From the NCBI GenBank assembly GCA_963775875.1, contig CAVZKP010000016.1, positions 186,001 through 250,000 on the forward strand: a DNA stretch of 64,000 nucleotides. The letters run 5' to 3'. Position numbers and translations under genes: made by a program. Each line of letters opens with the position of its first letter. Positions within the stretch are counted from its first letter, which is position 1. Under the pieces are notes generated by a model. The model had not been told where the DNA came from, did no database searches, and saw nothing but the letters and a program-made list of their open reading frames with translations. The stretch is from AP-15 sp963775875 (lineage in GTDB: Bacteria > Pseudomonadota > Alphaproteobacteria > ATCC43930 > CGMCC-115725). This document shows positions 1 to 9,147 of this stretch, one piece after another.

Positions 1-141
1 GAGGCCGCGATCCGCGCGCGGATCCAACAGCATTGGGACGCCGGCGCCGACCATGTCTGCATCCAGCCGATCGGTCCGCAGGGCTCGCGCCAGCTCGATG
101 AAAGCGTTCTCGCCATGCTGGCGCCGGCGCAGCGATCTTGA
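1..141 (+). CDS. LLM-class (F420-dependent type) oxidoreductase, C-terminal end only
   Basis: An open frame enters from the left edge and stops with TGA at 139-141, giving 46 residues. The segment contains 'HWDAGADHVCIQPIG', which resembles the C-terminal strand of luciferase-like monooxygenases of the F420-dependent type, where a 'GADHV' motif precedes the last helix. The remainder of the gene lies outside the window, so neither cofactor nor substrate can be judged. It ends about 90 bp before apaG and is on the same strand. Confidence 0.6.
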   Translation, partial: EAAIRARIQQHWDAGADHVCIQPIGPQGSRQLDESVLAMLAPAQRS

Positions 142-234
142 CGGGTTCCGATGCCCAACCGACATTGTTCGCGCCGATCTCGGCGGAAGCAGCGCCGGCG
201 AACGCGCCGGCCCGGACAATGAGGATGATTGGCC

Positions 235-627
235 ATGTATTCGGAAACCACCCGATCGATCATCGTCACGGTCAAGCCGTTCTACCTGGAGGACCAATCC
301 TCTCCGGCCGAAGACCACTATGTTTGGGCCTATCACGTGCGCATCGAGAACCAGGGCAAGGAAACGGTCCAGCTGCGCCGCCGGCACTGGAAGATTACCG
401 ACAGCCGCGGCCAGATGCAGGAAGTGCGCGGTCCCGGCGTGGTCGGCGAGCAGCCGGTCCTCGGCCCCGGCGAAAGCTTCGAATACACCAGCGGCACGCC
501 GCTGCCGACCCCGTCCGGGATCATGGTCGGCAGCTACGAGATGGAGACCCGCGGCGGCGAAAGCTTTTCGGTGCAGATCCCGGCCTTCTCGCTCGACAGC
601 CCGCACCAGCCGGTTCGGCTCAACTGA
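235..627 (+). CDS. apaG: ApaG domain protein (CorD-like)
   Basis: 130 residues, the usual length for ApaG, a single fibronectin-III-like beta-sandwich domain. Family signatures are visible: 'YVWAYHVRIENQG', 'VQLRRRHWKITDS', 'VRGPGVVGEQPVLGPGESFEYTSG' and 'MVGSYEM'. The role of ApaG in bacteria is poorly defined (linked to Co2+/Mg2+ resistance in Salmonella). I prefer ATG 235 over the TTG two codons upstream because a GAGGA motif at 221-225 lies at a good distance. It precedes folE by 72 bp on the same strand. Confidence 0.93.
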   Translation: MYSETTRSIIVTVKPFYLEDQSSPAEDHYVWAYHVRIENQGKETVQLRRRHWKITDSRGQMQEVRGPGVVGEQPVLGPGESFEYTSGTPLPTPSGIMVGSYEMETRGGESFSVQIPAFSLDSPHQPVRLN

Positions 628-699
628 ACGCCGCGGGCCGCGGCCCGGGTCCGGGCCGGTGCTTCGGGTTCAACCTATCCACCAGAAAAGAGACCTTTG

Positions 700-1359
700 A
701 TGTCGCGAGTTTTCGAGCCGCCCCTGTCTGCGCCGCAGCCCCGCTCCCGGCTGATCGCCGCCCCGCCCCGGCCGAGCCGCGCCGAGGCCGAAGCGGCGGT
801 CCGCACCCTGATCCGCTGGGCCGGCGACGACCCGGAACGCGAGGGGCTGCTCGGCACCCCGGACCGCGTCGTGCGCGCCTACCGCGAATTCTTCAGCGGC
901 TACGACGAGGATCCGGTGGCGCTGCTGCACCGCACCTTCGAGGAGACCGACGGCTATGACGAGATCGTCGTGCTGAAGGACATCCGCTTCGAATCGCATT
1001 GCGAGCACCACATCGCCCCGATCATCGGCAAGGTCCATGTCGCCTATCTGCCGAACAACCGGGTGGTCGGCATCTCGAAACTGGCGCGGCTGGTCGACGT
1101 CTTCGCCAAGCGGCTGCAGATCCAGGAAAAGATGACCTCGCAGATCGCCAACACGCTGGACGAGGTGCTGCAGCCCAAGGGGGTCGCCGTGGTCATCGAG
1201 GCGGCGCACCAATGCATGACCACCCGCGGCGTGCACAAGCCCGGCGTCACCATGGTGACGAGCCGCATGCTCGGCGCCTTTCGCGATGATCCGTCGAGCC
1301 GGCGCGAGGTGCTGTCGATGATCGGCACGCCGGGCGGCGCCCAGCTCCACAACGTCTGA
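700..1359 (+). CDS. folE: GTP cyclohydrolase I
   Basis: 219 residues. The enzyme converts GTP to 7,8-dihydroneopterin triphosphate, the first step of tetrahydrofolate synthesis, in the cytoplasm as a toroidal decamer. Zinc-binding Cys101 and His104 lie in 'ESHCEHHIAPIIGKVHVAYLP', with the third ligand Cys172 in 'HQCMTTRG'. The substrate-binding stretch 'VVGISKLARLVDVFAKRLQIQE' is intact. The first about 30 residues are Pro/Arg-rich and variable, as usual. ATG 700 follows a purine-rich 'agaaaagag'. Presence of all three zinc ligands indicates the canonical type IA enzyme. Confidence 0.97.
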   Translation: MSRVFEPPLSAPQPRSRLIAAPPRPSRAEAEAAVRTLIRWAGDDPEREGLLGTPDRVVRAYREFFSGYDEDPVALLHRTFEETDGYDEIVVLKDIRFESHCEHHIAPIIGKVHVAYLPNNRVVGISKLARLVDVFAKRLQIQEKMTSQIANTLDEVLQPKGVAVVIEAAHQCMTTRGVHKPGVTMVTSRMLGAFRDDPSSRREVLSMIGTPGGAQLHNV

Positions 1360-1377
1360 CCCTCGCCGGCTCGGAAG

Positions 1378-2556
1378 ATGGGCGAAGCGGCGGTTGCGAT
1401 CCTCGAGCGGCTGGTCGCCTTCGACACGGTTTCGGCAAAATCGAACCTCGACCTGATCGGCTGGGTCGCCGACTATCTCGACGGCTACGGCATCGCCAGC
1501 GCGCTGAGCCGCAACGCCGACGGCACCAAGGCGAATTTGTTCGCGACGATCGGTCCCGGCGAGCGCGGCGGGATCATCCTGTCGGGCCACACCGATGTGG
1601 TGCCGGTCGAGGGTCAGGCCTGGACCAGCGACCCGTTCCGGCTCGAAGCCCGCCCGGCGGATCAGGGTTCGGACCGCCTCTATGGGCGCGGCGCCGCCGA
1701 TATGAAGGGGTTTATCGCGCTCTGCCTGGCATTGGTGCCGCAGGCATTGGCGCGGCCGCTCGAAATCCCGCTGCACCTGGCTCTGAGCTATGACGAAGAG
1801 GTCGGCTGCCTCGGCGTGCCGGGGCTGATCCGCAGCCTGCCCGCAGGCGCGGCGCGCCCATTGCTGGCGATCATCGGCGAGCCGACCGGGATGCAGGTCG
1901 CCAACGCGCATAAGGGCATCCACTTCCTGCGCACCCGGGTCACCGGGCACGAGGCGCATTCGAGCACGCCCGCGCGCGGGGTCAACGCGATCGCCGCGGC
2001 GGCGGAGATCATCGCCGAGATCGGCCGGCTCGCTGCCGAATGCCGGGCCGCGCCGCGGCCGGACAGCGGTTTCGACCCGCCCTATACCAGCTTCAATATC
2101 GGCCGGGTCGCCGGCGGCACCGCGGTCAACATCATCGCCCGCGACTGCGCCATCGAGTGGGAGTTTCGCCCGATCCCCGGCGATGACGGCGCGGCGTTGC
2201 AGCGGCGGATCGATGATTTCGTCACCGCCGACCTGCTGCCGCGAATGCGCGCCGGGCACCCCGACGCCAAGGTCGAGACCGAGACGGCGGCGCTGGTCCC
2301 GCCGCTGGTCCCCGACCCGGACTCTGCGGCCGAGGCGCTGGCCCGCCTTCTGACCGGCGCCAACACGGTGACGACGATCGCCTTCGCCACCGAAGCCGGG
2401 CTGTTCCAGGCCGCCGGCATCCCGGCGGTGATCTGCGGCCCCGGCTCGATCGAGGTGGCCCACCAGCCAGACGAGTTCATCAGCCGCGAGCAGCTCGCCG
2501 CCGGCGCCGCCTTTCTCGACCGCCTGCTCGCCTGGGCGCGCGGCGGGGAGCGGTAG
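1378..2556 (+). CDS. argE: Acetylornithine deacetylase (M20 family)
   Basis: 392 residues of the M20 metallopeptidase family, matching ArgE in length. Dinuclear zinc motifs are seen: 'SGHTDVVPV' (His71, Asp73), 'GRGAADMKGF' (Asp108), 'SYDEEVGC' (catalytic Glu140 and metal Glu141) and 'IGEPTGM'. The C-terminal 'GPGSIEVAHQPDEFI' carries the last conserved His. The dimerisation domain insert spans roughly residues 180-290. It would remove acetate from N-acetylornithine in arginine synthesis. It begins 18 bp after folE and converges on the next gene. Related M20 deacylases (DapE and similar) are less likely given the ArgE-type C-terminus. Confidence 0.88.
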   Translation: MGEAAVAILERLVAFDTVSAKSNLDLIGWVADYLDGYGIASALSRNADGTKANLFATIGPGERGGIILSGHTDVVPVEGQAWTSDPFRLEARPADQGSDRLYGRGAADMKGFIALCLALVPQALARPLEIPLHLALSYDEEVGCLGVPGLIRSLPAGAARPLLAIIGEPTGMQVANAHKGIHFLRTRVTGHEAHSSTPARGVNAIAAAAEIIAEIGRLAAECRAAPRPDSGFDPPYTSFNIGRVAGGTAVNIIARDCAIEWEFRPIPGDDGAALQRRIDDFVTADLLPRMRAGHPDAKVETETAALVPPLVPDPDSAAEALARLLTGANTVTTIAFATEAGLFQAAGIPAVICGPGSIEVAHQPDEFISREQLAAGAAFLDRLLAWARGGER

Positions 2557-2562
2557 CGCCGA

Positions 2563-4602
2563 TCAGCCGCGGCGGGCGGCGAGACGCTGCGGGCGGCGCT
2601 CGGCCAGCGCGATGACCAGGCCCGGGCGATGGGCCGCGACCCGTTCCTGAGCCGCCTCGATGATCAGCCGTAACAGCTCGCTATAGCGCAGCCCGGCCAT
2701 CTCGGCCATCAGGTTGAGCTTGCCGTCCCAGCACCAGCCGGGGTTGGGGTTGACTTCGAGCAGTTTGATCTCGCCCTCGCCATCGGCGCGGAAATCGAAG
2801 CGGGCATAGTCGCGGCAGCCCAGGCGTTCGAACAGAATGCTCGAATAATCGACGATCTTGCGTCGCGATTCCTCGTCGAGCCGGGCCTCGCAATAGCCGA
2901 TCTGCGACCAGTAGGGCGATTGCGGGACCCATTTCGACTCGTAGGACAACAGCCGCGGCAGGCCCGGATCGAGGCGGGAATAATCGACTTCGAGCGGCGG
3001 CAATACGCGGAAACCCTGCCCGGGATTGCCGATGATCCCGATCGAATATTCGGGGCCGGTCAGAAATTCCTGGATCAGGATCGGGCATAGCGGCATCTGC
3101 TCGCGCAACCGGCCGAGGCAGGCGATCGCCTCCTCCCAGCTATGGACCACCGCATCCTGGCCGATGCCGATCGATGAATCGCCGTAATTGGGCTTGATCA
3201 GCGCCGGGAATACCGACGGGATCGTCGCCGCCAGATCGTCCGAATTGAAATAGGTCTCCGCCGGCACCGGCAGATCGATCGACTGGGCGATGCCGCGGAC
3301 CAGCGCCTTGTTGTAGCATAGCCCGAGACAGCTCGGGCCGGCGCCGCTATAGGGGATGTCGAGCGTCTCCAGCAATGCCGGCACGTGCAATTCCATGAAC
3401 GCGTCGTTGTTGAACCCCTCGTCGCAAAAATTGAGCGCGAATTGCGGGCGGTTGGCTCGGAGATCGGCGAACAGCGAGGCATGGTTGTCGAAAAACCGAA
3501 AGCGATAGTCGGGCAGTTCGTGCAACGCCGTCTTGAGCCGCTCGATCGTCTCGAAATCCTCGTCGCTGCAGCAGCCATTGCGCTTGACCGGGTCGGGCAG
3601 GCGCGGATCGCCGAGCAGCACCGCGATGTCGGCAATCAGCGCCGAGCGGCGCGGCACCAGCCGGGCGCGCGGCGGCGCCCGGCAGGTCAGGAACAGCCGG
3701 TGCGCGACCATGCCGAGATCCTGGTTGCGCGGCGAATCCGGCGCCAGCAGCTGATGAAAGCAGAGATTGGTAAAGCCGGCGCCGCTCAATAATGCGTCGA
3801 GGCGCTCCTGCGAATAGAGCCGTTCGGCATAAAACTGGTCGGCGATGACGCCGCGCTCGGCATGGACCACGACCTCGCGGCTGATCAGCCGGTCGCCATC
3901 GCCGGCAAGATCGCGCTCGCGGCAGACGAAATGGTTCTGGTCGACCCATTCCCACGAGCGCGGCTCGAAATGTCCGCGCATCCAATCGCCATCCATCAGG
4001 TCCATGACCAGGGTGCCGCCCGAGCCGAGCGACCGCTTGACCGCTTCGAGAACCGCGAGGTCGTCCTCCGGGCGCTCGAAATAGCCAAAGGAGTTGCCGA
4101 GCACGCACACGCAGCGAAATTCGGCGTCGCCGAGGCGAAAGCGGCGGGCGTCGCCCTCGTGGAACGAGACCGGCAGGCTGCGCTGGCGGGCGCGCTTGCG
4201 GGCGAGCCGGATCAGATAGCGGGAGCGGTCGAGCCCGGTAACGCGGACAAAGCCGCGGGCGGCGAGTTCGAGCGAGTGGCGTCCCTGGCCGCAGCACAGA
4301 TCGAGAATGCGCTCGTTGCGCTCGATGCCGGCGCTGTCGATCAACAGATCGACCTCCTGCGCGGTGTTGCGGTCGTTCTCGATCACATCGCCATCGGTTT
4401 CGAGATAGAGCGAGTTGAACAGGGTGCGCCACCAATCGGATGGCAGATGACGTTCGAGATCGGACACCGGGCCCAAGGTGCGGGCGCCGACCCGTCGCCC
4501 CTGGTCGCGTCCCCCCTGGTCGCGTCCCTGCTCGGCAGCCTCCGCCTCCGCCCCGGCTGGCCTGGGACGGGCGGGCCGCGCACCACCGATCTTCCTGCTC
4601 AT
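2563..4602 (-). CDS. SAM methyltransferase / D-Ala-D-Ala-ligase-like ATP-grasp fusion protein
   Basis: 679 residues with two enzymatic halves. Residues about 47-300 are a class I methyltransferase: SAM-binding 'ILDLCCGQGRHSLELAARGF', acidic 'TGLDRS', then 'CVCVLGNSFGYF'. Residues about 320-660 are an ATP-grasp ligase resembling D-alanine:D-alanine ligases: 'FALNFCDEGF', 'ALIKPNYGDSSIGI' (ATP-binding Lys loop), 'ILIQEFLTGPEYSIGI' and metal-binding 'IKLLEVNPNPG'. This suggests methylation plus amide or peptide bond formation, with substrate unknown. The first 45 residues are low complexity with a duplicated GRDQG unit, so a GTG at 4467 could be the true start; however a G-rich stretch lies just before ATG 4602. 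Transcribed alone, converging on argE. Confidence 0.75.
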   Translation of the reverse strand: MSRKIGGARPARPRPAGAEAEAAEQGRDQGGRDQGRRVGARTLGPVSDLERHLPSDWWRTLFNSLYLETDGDVIENDRNTAQEVDLLIDSAGIERNERILDLCCGQGRHSLELAARGFVRVTGLDRSRYLIRLARKRARQRSLPVSFHEGDARRFRLGDAEFRCVCVLGNSFGYFERPEDDLAVLEAVKRSLGSGGTLVMDLMDGDWMRGHFEPRSWEWVDQNHFVCRERDLAGDGDRLISREVVVHAERGVIADQFYAERLYSQERLDALLSGAGFTNLCFHQLLAPDSPRNQDLGMVAHRLFLTCRAPPRARLVPRRSALIADIAVLLGDPRLPDPVKRNGCCSDEDFETIERLKTALHELPDYRFRFFDNHASLFADLRANRPQFALNFCDEGFNNDAFMELHVPALLETLDIPYSGAGPSCLGLCYNKALVRGIAQSIDLPVPAETYFNSDDLAATIPSVFPALIKPNYGDSSIGIGQDAVVHSWEEAIACLGRLREQMPLCPILIQEFLTGPEYSIGIIGNPGQGFRVLPPLEVDYSRLDPGLPRLLSYESKWVPQSPYWSQIGYCEARLDEESRRKIVDYSSILFERLGCRDYARFDFRADGEGEIKLLEVNPNPGWCWDGKLNLMAEMAGLRYSELLRLIIEAAQERVAAHRPGLVIALAERRPQRLAARRG

Positions 4603-4981
4603 ACCCCTACCCCCGAACCTTCTTCGAGCGTCAACCTTCGAGCATCAAAAAGGCGGCTTCCCGATCAGGGGAACCGCCGAGAGGCCGCGTCCGCCGGAGC
4701 AGCGGCGAATTTCGATCGGAGCCGGCCGGCGGCGCTCGCCGGACCCAGCCGCGCATCGCTTGCTGTCGGCGCACCGCCGCTGGTGTCAGCCCGGATTAAG
4801 GGCGGGTTACTGCTGATCATCGGTTCCGCAGTGCCAACGATGCGCGTCGCGAGAAGTTCGGAATAATCGGCTAAGCTTTCAAGATGAGTTTTGGCGACGC
4901 GCCACGGCCGCGCGATGCCGGCGGATCGCCCCCGCCAGGCGCGGCCGCGGCGATCCCGATGCGCTGCCCAACCGCGCCGGT
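4603..4981. other. Intergenic region without a recognised gene
   Basis: About 380 bp between two minus-strand genes. Open frames here have arginine/proline-rich translations without family features. It must hold the leader of the methyltransferase/ATP-grasp gene. I see no convincing promoter, hairpin terminator or RNA motif. Confidence 0.5.
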
Positions 4982-5281
4982 TTATTGGGTCGGGCGCAGC
5001 TCGATGGTGCCGAGGCGGGCGCCCGTCGCCATATCGACGATGACGATCCGGCGCTCGCCATCGGGCAAGGCCAGGTCGAGGATGAGACGATTTGGCGCGG
5101 CCGTCATCGCCTCGATTCGCGCCCCGCGCGGGATATCGATCGCGGTTGCGGCAAAGGGGCGCTCCTCGCCGGCGCTCGGCCGGCTGCGCGACAGCTTGCT
5201 GGCGATCCCGGCGATCAGCGCGGCGGTGCCGATGAGGATCAGGATGCCCATCACCACGACCAGGACCCTCAGCCCCCGCAT
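4982..5281 (-). CDS. DUF6476 family small membrane protein
   Basis: 99 residues with one N-terminal membrane segment ('LRVLVVVMGILILIGTAALIAGI', about residues 4-26) followed by a short soluble beta-rich domain ending in 'GARLGTIELRP'. The alphaproteobacterial family DUF6476 has this architecture and typically sits, as here, next to rluD and rpoH. Function unknown; the soluble part probably faces the periplasm. Divergent from rluD with a 56 bp gap, so the two probably share a promoter region. Confidence 0.72.
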   Translation of the reverse strand: MRGLRVLVVVMGILILIGTAALIAGIASKLSRSRPSAGEERPFAATAIDIPRGARIEAMTAAPNRLILDLALPDGERRIVIVDMATGARLGTIELRPTQ

Positions 5282-5337
5282 CGGCCTAAACCGGGTGATG
5301 ATGGAGGGCGGACCGGCGGCCCCGGCGGGCCCGCGGC

Positions 5338-6327
5338 ATGGCTGAGCCCGCCGCCGCCGGCGCCGGCATCTCGGCCATGATCAGCGCCGATGCGGGCGAA
5401 GCCGGGATCCGCCTCGACCGCATGCTGGCGCTGCATTTGCCGGCGCTGTCGCGCACCCGGCTCAAGCGGCTGATCGAAGAAGGCCATGTCGTGCATGACG
5501 GGGCCGCGTCGCGCGACCCGTCATTGCGGGTTCGGCCGGGCCAGAATTTTGTCGTATTCGTCCCCGATGCTGAGGATGCGGCGCCGGCGGCTCAGCCGAT
5601 CGCGCTCGATATCCGCTTCGAGGATGCACATCTGATCGTCGTCGACAAGCCCGCCGGTCTCGTCGTCCATCCGGCCCCGGGAAACCCCGACGGCACCCTG
5701 GTCAACGCCCTGATCGCGCATTGCGGCGCGAGCCTGGCCGGGATCGGCGGGGTGCGCCGGCCGGGCATCGTCCATCGCCTCGACAAGGACACCAGCGGCC
5801 TGCTGGTGGTGGCCAAGACCGAGGCGGCGCACCAGGCCCTGTCGCGCGATTTTGCGCTGCGCCGGATCGACCGCGCCTATGCCGCCCTGGTCTGGGGCGT
5901 GCCGGGAGCGTCCGCCGGCGAGATCGCCGGCAATATCGGCCGCAGCCCGGCGAACCGCAAAAAAATGGCCGTGGTCGGCGATGGCAAGGGGCGGCCGGCA
6001 CTGACCCGCTACCGCGTCGAGCGGGCCTTCAAGACCGAAGCCTCGCTGCTCGAATGCCGGCTGGCCACCGGGCGCACCCATCAGATCCGGGTTCATCTCG
6101 CGCATCTCGGCCATGCGCTGATCGGCGACCCGGTTTACGGAACCCGCGCCGGCCGCGCGGTGGCCCGCTCGGGCGAGCGCGGCGCGCGGATCGCCGCCTT
6201 TTCGCGGCAGGCATTGCACGCCAGGCGGCTCGGCTTCACCCACCCTGCCGGCGCCGGGTTCCTGACCTTCGACTCTGCGCTGCCGGCCGACCTTCACGCG
6301 TTGTTGAGCGATTTAGAGCGACTTTAA
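5338..6327 (+). CDS. rluD: 23S rRNA pseudouridine synthase RluD family
   Basis: 329 residues. An S4 RNA-binding domain (about 20-75, 'IRLDRMLALHLPALSRTRLKRLIEEGHV') precedes the catalytic domain with 'HRLDKDTSGLLVVAKT', where Asp149 is the expected nucleophile. 'GRTHQIRVHLAHLGHALIGDPVYG' and the 'VDKPAGLVVHP' motif also match the RsuA/RluA superfamily. RluD isomerises uridines in helix 69 of 23S rRNA. Length and S4 domain favour RluD over RluA or RluC, and the position beside DUF6476 and rpoH is the common alphaproteobacterial order. Confidence 0.92.
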   Translation: MAEPAAAGAGISAMISADAGEAGIRLDRMLALHLPALSRTRLKRLIEEGHVVHDGAASRDPSLRVRPGQNFVVFVPDAEDAAPAAQPIALDIRFEDAHLIVVDKPAGLVVHPAPGNPDGTLVNALIAHCGASLAGIGGVRRPGIVHRLDKDTSGLLVVAKTEAAHQALSRDFALRRIDRAYAALVWGVPGASAGEIAGNIGRSPANRKKMAVVGDGKGRPALTRYRVERAFKTEASLLECRLATGRTHQIRVHLAHLGHALIGDPVYGTRAGRAVARSGERGARIAAFSRQALHARRLGFTHPAGAGFLTFDSALPADLHALLSDLERL

Positions 6328-6446
6328 ACTGGACAAAACCCGACTATATTACTAGGATATGCGCGTTCGTCCTGGCCGATGGGATAACCGCGGGCGTTTC
6401 AGCGTTTACCTCACCACCAGGCGCCAAACCGGAGCAACGATCGTCA

Positions 6447-7331
6447 ATGGCCACCCTTTCGGTCCCTTCCATCTCCGCTGAAGGAAACCTGACCCGGTAT
6501 CTCCAGGAGATCCGCAAGTTTCCGATGCTGGAGCCGGAAGAGGAGTACATGCTCGCCAAAAGCTGGAAAGAGCATGAGGATCCCCAGGCCGCGCACCGCC
6601 TGGTCACCAGCCATCTGCGGCTGGTCGCCAAGATCGCGATGGGCTATCGCGGCTACGGCCTGCCGCTCTCCGAGCTGATCTCGGAGGGCAATGTCGGCAT
6701 GATGCAGGCCGTCAAGCGCTTCGACCCCGATCGCGGTTTTCGCCTTGCCACCTACGCGATGTGGTGGATCCGCGCGGCGATACAAGAGTACATACTGCAC
6801 TCGTGGTCGCTGGTGAAAATGGGCACCACCGCCGCGCAGAAAAAGCTGTTCTTCAACCTGCGCAAGCTGAAGGGCCAGTTGCAGGCGATGGAAGAGGGCG
6901 ATCTTTCGCCCGAACATCTGCACAAGATCGCCACCGAGCTCGATGTGCCGGAGGCCGATGTGATCAGCATGAACCGCCGGCTGGCGAGCCCGGACCATTC
7001 GTTGAACGCGCCGCTCAGAAGCGACAGCGAAGGCGAATGGCAGGACTGGCTGGTCGATGAGAGCGAGAGCCAGGAAACCATGCTGGCCGATCGCCAGGAG
7101 CTGGGACTGCGCCGCGATCTGCTGGAAAAGGCGATGACCCATCTGAACGACCGCGAGCGCCATATCCTGACCGAGCGGCGGCTGCGCGACAACCCGACGA
7201 CGCTCGAAGACCTGTCGCAGCAATACGCGATCTCGCGCGAGCGGGTGCGCCAGATCGAAGTCCGCGCCTTCGAGAAACTGCAAAAGGCGATCAAGACCGC
7301 CGCCGTCGAGCGCCGCCTCGTCACCCACTGA
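6447..7331 (+). CDS. rpoH: RNA polymerase sigma factor RpoH (sigma-32)
   Basis: 294 residues. Regions 2.1-2.4 are clear ('HLRLVAKIAMGYRGYGLPLSELISEGN', 'GFRLATYAMWWIRAAIQEYIL'). They are followed by the RpoH box 'AQKKLFFNLRKLK', specific for heat-shock sigma factors. Region 4 ends with the helix-turn-helix 'TTLEDLSQQYAISRERVRQIEVRAFEKLQ'. It directs transcription of chaperone genes; a sigma-32-like promoter precedes groES at 31.2 kb in this window. The 119 bp upstream gap carries an A/T-rich stretch (6320-6350) that may hold its promoter. ATG 6447 gives the usual N-terminus ('GNLTRYLQEIRKFPMLEPEEE'). Confidence 0.97.
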   Translation: MATLSVPSISAEGNLTRYLQEIRKFPMLEPEEEYMLAKSWKEHEDPQAAHRLVTSHLRLVAKIAMGYRGYGLPLSELISEGNVGMMQAVKRFDPDRGFRLATYAMWWIRAAIQEYILHSWSLVKMGTTAAQKKLFFNLRKLKGQLQAMEEGDLSPEHLHKIATELDVPEADVISMNRRLASPDHSLNAPLRSDSEGEWQDWLVDESESQETMLADRQELGLRRDLLEKAMTHLNDRERHILTERRLRDNPTTLEDLSQQYAISRERVRQIEVRAFEKLQKAIKTAAVERRLVTH

Positions 7332-7384
7332 GGCGCGCTGCCCGATCCTCCGCCCGCGCCCGTGGCGGCGTGGGCGCCGGCGCT

Positions 7385-7416
7385 GATCCTGAAGAACCCT
7401 GATCCTGAAGAACCCT
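7385..7416 (+). repeat. 16-bp tandem direct repeat, two copies
   Basis: The unit 'gatcctgaagaaccct' occurs at 7385-7400 and again at 7401-7416, in the 212 bp gap after rpoH. A second, GC-rich near-duplication ('cccaggcccggcg') follows at about 7440-7466. These look like local slippage duplications in non-coding DNA. No function is suggested. Confidence 0.8.
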
Positions 7417-7543
7417 GTGCCGGGGCTCGTCCCCGGCAGCCCCAGGCCCGGCGCCCAGGCCCGGCGGCCGTGGCCAACCCGGCTTTATGCCGCCGCCCCG
7501 GCGTGCTACAGAAGGCCTTTCGTCGACAGGGGAGCGTCAGGTC

Positions 7544-8065
7544 ATGATCCACCACGTATCGATCCCGGCACGCGAGCCGCGCCACGTCGCCGAGGTTCTG
7601 GCCGAGCTGATGGGCGGCAAGTGCTACCCGTTCGGGCCGCTCGAGGGCGCGTACATGGCGGCGAGCGTCGGCGAGGGCGGCTCGATGATCGAGGTCTATC
7701 CGGATCGGGCGACCCTCGACATCCCGGACAGCGACGATCAGGTGGTGTTTGGCGAGAACCGCTCGCCGCCGCAGACTTGGCCGTTCCACGTCTTTCTCTC
7801 GGTCCCGCGCGAGCCCGAGGAGATCGAGCGCATCGGCGCGCGCGAAGGTTGGCGGGCCAAGACGTTCGGCCGCGGCATGCAGGGCCGCGAGCCGTTCTTC
7901 CACGTCATCGAATTCTGGCTCGAAAACCGCCTGATGATCGAGGTGGTGTCGCCGGCGATGGCTCGGGAATACGAGGATTTCCTGAAAAGCGCCCAGACGG
8001 CGATGATGAGCGACCCGGAATCCCTGCGCCTGATGCGGGCAACGCACCTAAAGCAGCCGGCCTGA
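7544..8065 (+). CDS. VOC superfamily protein
   Basis: 173 residues beginning 'MIHHVSIPAREPRHVAEVLAEL', the first beta-strand/helix of a vicinal-oxygen-chelate (glyoxalase/dioxygenase) module, with His3 or His4 as a plausible metal ligand. A second module spans about 80-130 ('WPFHVFLSVPREPEEIERI', 'FHVIEFWLENRLMIEVV'), supplying further His and Glu candidates. The exact reaction is not identifiable. It lies 16 bp upstream of the Ldh-family gene, so the two are probably co-transcribed. Confidence 0.75.
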   Translation: MIHHVSIPAREPRHVAEVLAELMGGKCYPFGPLEGAYMAASVGEGGSMIEVYPDRATLDIPDSDDQVVFGENRSPPQTWPFHVFLSVPREPEEIERIGAREGWRAKTFGRGMQGREPFFHVIEFWLENRLMIEVVSPAMAREYEDFLKSAQTAMMSDPESLRLMRATHLKQPA

Positions 8066-8081
8066 GCGCGAGGACCCAGCG

Positions 8082-9147
8082 ATGCCGAAAATCGCGGCGG
8101 AACGGCTGATCGAGATCGGCCAGGCGCTGTTCATCGCCGCCGGCACGCCGCCGGCCGAGGCCGAGCTGGTGATGCGCCACATCGTCGGCGCCAACCTTGT
8201 CGGCCATGATTCGCACGGGGTGATCCAGATCCCGACCTATATCGAGCGGATCAAGGTCGGGCATATCGTGCCCGGCGCGCCGTGGACGATCGTCCAGGAA
8301 TCGCCGACCACGACCGTGGTCGACGGCCATTGGGGGTTCGGCTACGTCGCCAACGAGCGGGCGATGCGGCTGACCATCGAAAAAGCGAAGTCGGCCAATG
8401 TCGCCGCCGCGACGGTGTTTCGCCAGGGCCATATCGGCCGGCTGTCGAGCTATACCCAGATGGCGGCGCAGGCCGGGATGATCGGGCTGATCACCGCCGA
8501 TTCCGGGCGTTCGCCAAAGGCGGTGGCGCCGTTCGGCGGGCGCGAGGCCAGGCTCGGCACCAACCCGATCTCGATCGCCATCCCGTCCGACCTCGACGCG
8601 CCGCTCTATCTCGACATGGCGACCTCGGCCGCGGCGGCCGGCAAGATCGCCGTCGCCGTCGCCCGCAACGAAAAGGTGCCCGACGGCTGGGTCATCGACA
8701 AGGACGGGCGCGCCGACCAACGACCCGCGCCAATTGCGCCAGGGCGGCGCGCTCTTGCCGCTCGGCGGCCCGGAGGGCGGCTACAAGGGCACCGGGCTGG
8801 CGGTCATGGTCGAGATCCTGTGCGGCCTCCTGACCGGGCTCGGCTTTGGCGTCGAGCCGACCGGGCGGCACAATGACGGCTGCTTCATGGCGGTGTTCAA
8901 TGTCGCGGCGTTCCGCCCGCTCGGCGAATTCAAAAAGGATGTCGGCGAATTCGCCGCCTATCTGAAATCGACCCCGCCGGCCGAGGGCAGCAGCGGCGTG
9001 CTCTATCCCGGCGAGATCGAGCATATGCGCGAGCTGGACCGCCGGCAGAACGGCATCGAGGTCGAGGCTTCGACCTGGTACAAATTGCGCGAACTGGCCG
9101 ACGGCTACGGCCTCACCGAGAAGCTGGATTTCGAGGAGCCGGAATGA
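8082..9147 (+). CDS. Malate/L-lactate dehydrogenase family oxidoreductase (frame break)
   Basis: The frame from ATG 8082 gives the N-terminal two thirds of an Ldh/YlbC-type NAD(P)H oxidoreductase: 'HDSHGVIQIPTYIERIK', 'GHIGRLSSYTQMAAQAGMIGLITADSG', 'LGTNPISIAIPSD', 'LYLDMATSAAAAGKI'. Near 8712 the frame moves by +1, and the rest follows in the new frame ('NDPRQLRQGGALLPLGGPEGGYKGTGLAVMVEIL') to TGA at 9147. One base removed gives 354 residues, normal for the family, which oxidises malate, lactate, ureidoglycolate or similar 2-hydroxyacids. The break is probably a base-call error. The stop overlaps the next start (ATGA). Confidence 0.8.

Noticed and set aside
670..2463. Long minus-strand open frame (about 600 codons) opposite folE and argE
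   Set aside because: It is the antisense shadow of two clearly recognisable genes in GC-rich DNA and shows no family motif.
8700..8730. Programmed +1 ribosomal frameshift as a general mechanism
   Set aside because: The break sites share no slippery codon plus stop arrangement; they vary in sequence and lie mostly at short base runs, which fits base-call insertions.
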